In this document: one piece after another, positions 6,450 to 9,274 of the stretch
Layout of the letters: every line of letters starts with the position of its first letter
How positions within the stretch are numbered: position 1 is the first letter of the stretch
DNA from: an uncultured Rikenellaceae bacterium
GTDB lineage: Bacteria; Bacteroidota; Bacteroidia; Bacteroidales; Rikenellaceae
DNA length: 9,274 nucleotides
Assembly (NCBI GenBank): GCA_947176715.1
Contig: CAMWRR010000060.1
Coordinates: 1 to 9,274, forward strand
Direction of reading: 5' to 3'
The notes under the pieces: model-generated
What the model was told of the DNA's origin: nothing
The model's database searches: none
Seen by the model: only the letters and a program-made list of their open reading frames with translations
Made by a program: the position numbers and the translations under genes

Positions 6450-7894
6450 AATCTACTCTGATATTGCGTGTTACAATTAAGTCTTATGGCTATGAACAAC
6501 ATTGCCGAGAATGTCAGGAGCGACGAGCCGCCGTAGCTGAAAAACGGCAACGGAATACCTATCACCGGTATTATACCTATAGTCATGCCTATATTTACCA
6601 GCACATGGAAGAAGAAGACCCCCGCCACGCCGTAACAATAGACGCGACCGAAAGTATCTTTCTGGCGGTCACCCATCCTCATAAGCCTGTATATCAACGC
6701 CAAGAACAAAGCGAGCACCGCCATGGCACCTACGAAGCCCCACTCCTCGCCCACGGTGCAGAATATGAAGTCGGTGCTTTGTTCGGGCACGAAGTCGAAC
6801 TTGGTCTGTGTTCCTTGCAGGAAGCCTTTGCCAAAGAAACCGCCGGAGCCTATGGCTATCTTCGACTGGTTGACATTGTAGCCGGCACCCTTGACGTCGT
6901 TTTCTAACCCCAAGAGGTCGAGGATACGCTCCTGCTGGTGCGCCTTGAGCACATTGTCGAACACGTAGTCGACGGAGGTGACAAAGAGCAACGAGCCGAT
7001 GAAGAACAGCACGAACACCACCACGTTGCGCAACTGGTGACGCACGGCATAAACCGCCACCAAAGGCAAGGTGACGACCAAAGAGAGCATAAAGGCACTC
7101 ACTACCGACAGCCGGTAGCCGAAAGCGAATCCGGCCAACATAGCCAGCAACATGACGAAGAAGACGGCGGACACATATACGGTCTTTTGCCGCACGAACC
7201 CGTTACTGCGCGACTCCATGAACACCGCAAGCACGAATATCAACACATATAACGCCTCCGGCTCCACGAAGAACGACCCCACGAACAGCGCCACCACCGT
7301 ACCCAACACCAGATATACCCATCCGGTAAACCCCTCCCGATAGAGCATGAAGAGGAACGAGCCGAACACCATGGCCGAGCCGGTGTCGTTCTGGGCGTAC
7401 GCTATCAGTGCCGGAAGCGCTATTATCATGGCCACCCTCCAGAGGCTACCTATACGGTGTATGTTGAAGCCGTAGTTGCTCATGTATTTGCCCAATGCCA
7501 GCGCGGTGGTCATCTTGGCGAACTCCACCGGCTGCATACTGAACGGGCCTATGCGTATCCACGAATGGGCGCCGTTTACGGTGCGCCCCACCACGAATGT
7601 GAGGAGCAACAACAATATGGAAAAGGCGTATGCCTGATAGGCCAGATAGTGGTAATATTTGGAGTCTATCAGAAGTATCGCCACATTCATCACCATGCAG
7701 ATACCTATCCACATGAGCTGCGAGCCGTACTTCTGCGACATGTCGAATATGCTGGCATGCTCCTCGTTGTAGACGGCGGCGTATATGCTGAGGAGCCCCG
7801 CCCCCACCAACAGGAGGTATATCAGCACGGTCCACCAGTCAACCCCGCCGAATATCGCGCTCTCGCGTCTGTAATAGTAGTTATCGCTTATCAT
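6446..7894 (-). CDS. rodA: Rod shape-determining protein RodA (SEDS peptidoglycan glycosyltransferase)
   Basis: An integral membrane enzyme that polymerises lipid II into glycan strands during lateral wall growth, partnered by PBP2. SEDS signatures visible are WIRIGPFSMQPVEFAKM (112-128), QNDTGSAMVF (168-177), GAGYNVNQSKIAIGSGGFFGKG (in 337-357), the catalytic-loop Asp375 in EQSTDFIF (E. coli Asp262), and IPLPFFSYGGSS (447-458). At 482 residues it is about 110 longer than E. coli RodA (370). The extra length is hydrophobic and lies between the DTGSAM block and the GAGYNVNQSKIAIG block (roughly 190-310), adding membrane segments. Long RodA forms are, to my knowledge, common in Bacteroidota. 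The start overlaps the mrdA end by 14 bp and the stop overlaps the next gene by 4 bp. FtsW is the alternative within the family, but the PBP2 neighbour favours RodA. Confidence 0.95.
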   Translation of the reverse strand: MISDNYYYRRESAIFGGVDWWTVLIYLLLVGAGLLSIYAAVYNEEHASIFDMSQKYGSQLMWIGICMVMNVAILLIDSKYYHYLAYQAYAFSILLLLLTFVVGRTVNGAHSWIRIGPFSMQPVEFAKMTTALALGKYMSNYGFNIHRIGSLWRVAMIIALPALIAYAQNDTGSAMVFGSFLFMLYREGFTGWVYLVLGTVVALFVGSFFVEPEALYVLIFVLAVFMESRSNGFVRQKTVYVSAVFFVMLLAMLAGFAFGYRLSVVSAFMLSLVVTLPLVAVYAVRHQLRNVVVFVLFFIGSLLFVTSVDYVFDNVLKAHQQERILDLLGLENDVKGAGYNVNQSKIAIGSGGFFGKGFLQGTQTKFDFVPEQSTDFIFCTVGEEWGFVGAMAVLALFLALIYRLMRMGDRQKDTFGRVYCYGVAGVFFFHVLVNIGMTIGIIPVIGIPLPFFSYGGSSLLTFSAMLFIAIRLNCNTQYQSRL

Positions 7895-9274
7895 ATTGTG
7901 GATAGGGTATGTTCATCTGTTTGACATGCTCCGCCAGCCACGGGCGTGTGATGGTATCGGTCAGATACTGCTCTATCACCAGCGAGGCTATCGGCATCGC
8001 CACGGTAGCGCCGAAACCGCCGTGCTCCACATATACCGACACCGCTATCTTGGGGTCGTTGTAGGGGGCGAAAGAGGCGAAGGTGGAGTGGTCGCGTCCG
8101 CGTCCGTTCTGCGCCGTACCGGTCTTGCCGCATATATCGAGACCCGGCACGGCCGCACCCACTGCGGTACCCGCCACGTTTACAGCCCTGTACATACCCT
8201 CGGCCACCACCTTGTAGTGCTCGCTGTCAACCTTGGTATAGTGGCGCTCGTTGAAAGCGGGGTCGATCTCTCCGCCCTCTATGCTCTTGATTATGTGCGG
8301 TATCTTGTAATAGCCGCGGTTGGCTATGGTGGCGGTGAAGTTGGCAAGCTGCAACGGGGTCACGCCCACCTCGCCCTGACCTATCGACAACGATATGGCG
8401 GTGAGCGAGTTCCATCGTCCGTTATAGATGCGGTCGTAAAACTCCGGCGTGGGTATGTTGCCTTTGAGCTCGCCCGCGAAGTCGGAGTCGAGACGGCGTC
8501 CGAACCCCATCGACAGGAGATAGTCTCGCCACACATCCATACCCTTTCTCACGTCGCCGTAGGCCTTGTTGTCGAGGATGTTGCGGAAGACGTAACAGTA
8601 GTAGGCGTTGCACGAGGTCTGTATCGAGAAGTACATGTCGAGCGGCGAGGCGTGGCTGTGGCACTTGACGCCTCGGCCCACCGGATAGCCCATGTTGCAG
8701 ACATACTGTTGCGACGGCACGAGCACACCCTCCTGCAAGCCTATAAGGCCGGTGGAGAGCTTGAAGGTGGAGCCGGGAGGATAGGAGGCCATAACGGCAC
8801 GGTTGTAGAGCGGACGGCGCGGGTCTCTGAGCAACTTAAGATAGTTGCGCGAGCGGTCGCGGCCTATCAGCTCGTCGGGGTTATAGGTGGGGCTGCTCAC
8901 CATCATGAGTATCTCGCCGGTGGAGGGTTCTATCGCCACTATGGAGCCTACCTTGCCCGCCATCAGCTCCTCGCCCAGCAACTGTAGCTTGGCGTCTATG
9001 GTGGAGGTTATCGACACCCCCGGCACGGCGAGGGTATCCAATGCCCCGTCGGCATACGAGCCTTTGGGCATGCCGTGTACGTCCACAAGCTCCATACGCA
9101 CCCCTTTGCGGCCGCGCAATATCTCCTCGTAGGCGCTCTCTATGCCGGTCATGCCGATATAGTCGCCGCGTTTGTAGTAGCTGTTGTTCCTGATGATGTT
9201 GTCGCTCACCTCGCCTACGTAGCCGAGTATGTTGCCCGCCGTATGGAACGGATAGGAGCGCACGGTGCGGTACG
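7881..9274 (-). CDS. mrdA: Penicillin-binding protein 2 (elongation transpeptidase), 5' end beyond the window
   Basis: A membrane-anchored class B PBP that cross-links peptidoglycan in the Rod complex with RodA. The reading frame runs off the right edge. A GTG at 9263 is an internal Val (YRTVRSYPF), not the true start, so the membrane anchor and most of the N-terminal pedestal are missing. Numbering from that Val, the visible part has the end of the pedestal (AGNILGYVGEVSD, GMTGIESAYEEILRG), then the transpeptidase domain. Its three motifs are SxxK at Ser165-Lys168 (PPGSTFK), SxN at Ser217-Asn219 (SCN), and KTG at 380-382 (CGKTGTAQN). GQGEVGVTPLQLANF (296-310) is a typical PBP2 block. Cys189, Cys201, His202 and His204 cluster between SxxK and SxN. 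The C-terminus is short and overlaps the rodA start. PBP3/FtsI is less likely given rodA next door. Confidence 0.95.
   Translation of the reverse strand, partial: YRTVRSYPFHTAGNILGYVGEVSDNIIRNNSYYKRGDYIGMTGIESAYEEILRGRKGVRMELVDVHGMPKGSYADGALDTLAVPGVSITSTIDAKLQLLGEELMAGKVGSIVAIEPSTGEILMMVSSPTYNPDELIGRDRSRNYLKLLRDPRRPLYNRAVMASYPPGSTFKLSTGLIGLQEGVLVPSQQYVCNMGYPVGRGVKCHSHASPLDMYFSIQTSCNAYYCYVFRNILDNKAYGDVRKGMDVWRDYLLSMGFGRRLDSDFAGELKGNIPTPEFYDRIYNGRWNSLTAISLSIGQGEVGVTPLQLANFTATIANRGYYKIPHIIKSIEGGEIDPAFNERHYTKVDSEHYKVVAEGMYRAVNVAGTAVGAAVPGLDICGKTGTAQNGRGRDHSTFASFAPYNDPKIAVSVYVEHGGFGATVAMPIASLVIEQYLTDTITRPWLAEHVKQMNIPYPQYDKR

Noticed and set aside
7896..8987. A 363-codon plus-strand frame opposite mrdA
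   Set aside because: Antisense shadow of a gene with all three PBP motifs in the correct order and no frame break.

Overview
The window looks like chromosomal housekeeping DNA from a member of the order Bacteroidales (phylum Bacteroidota). Three things suggest this: promoter-like sites of the Bacteroidota type (TAnnTTTG with TTTG about 20 bp upstream), a lack of clear Shine-Dalgarno sequences, and protein types (long RodA, FabI with a GALNDKSIAW cofactor loop, ThiC, Bax-inhibitor-1) that resemble that order. GC-rich genes separated by short AT-rich spacers would fit an Alistipes/Rikenellaceae-like genome, but the genus is a guess.

Layout. (1) Positions 75-1696, minus strand: a Bax-inhibitor-1 membrane protein followed 16 bp later by fabI, ending in a strong intrinsic terminator. 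A further minus-strand promoter just past the terminator points out of the left edge. (2) Positions 1697-1898: a divergent intergenic region with one promoter candidate for each direction. (3) Positions 1899-4745, plus strand: thiC then tyrS, 15 bp apart, ending in a hairpin terminator. (4) Positions 4746-4947: the convergent spacer, with the terminator (usable in both directions), a second small inverted repeat, and no gene that I can see. (5) Positions 4948-9274, minus strand: a tightly packed cell-wall operon in the order mrdA (PBP2, cut by the right edge), rodA, a YhcH-family sugar-binding-fold protein, and a secreted M23/LysM murein hydrolase. Its junctions are a 14 bp overlap, a 4 bp ATGA overlap and a 2 bp gap.

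How the genes work together. PBP2 and RodA are the transpeptidase and glycosyltransferase of the elongation (Rod) complex, and the M23/LysM protein probably trims or remodels the same peptidoglycan. The YhcH-family protein between them has no established wall role and is the most interesting item here. ThiC makes the pyrimidine half of thiamine and TyrS charges tRNA-Tyr. FabI completes each round of fatty-acid elongation.

I see no mobile element, CRISPR array, rRNA or tRNA gene, phage gene or defence gene, and no riboswitch. I did not find an undescribed multi-gene system. The points worth a second look are the YhcH placement, the riboswitch-free thiC-tyrS unit, the strong ATA preference for isoleucine, and a Cys/His cluster in PBP2.
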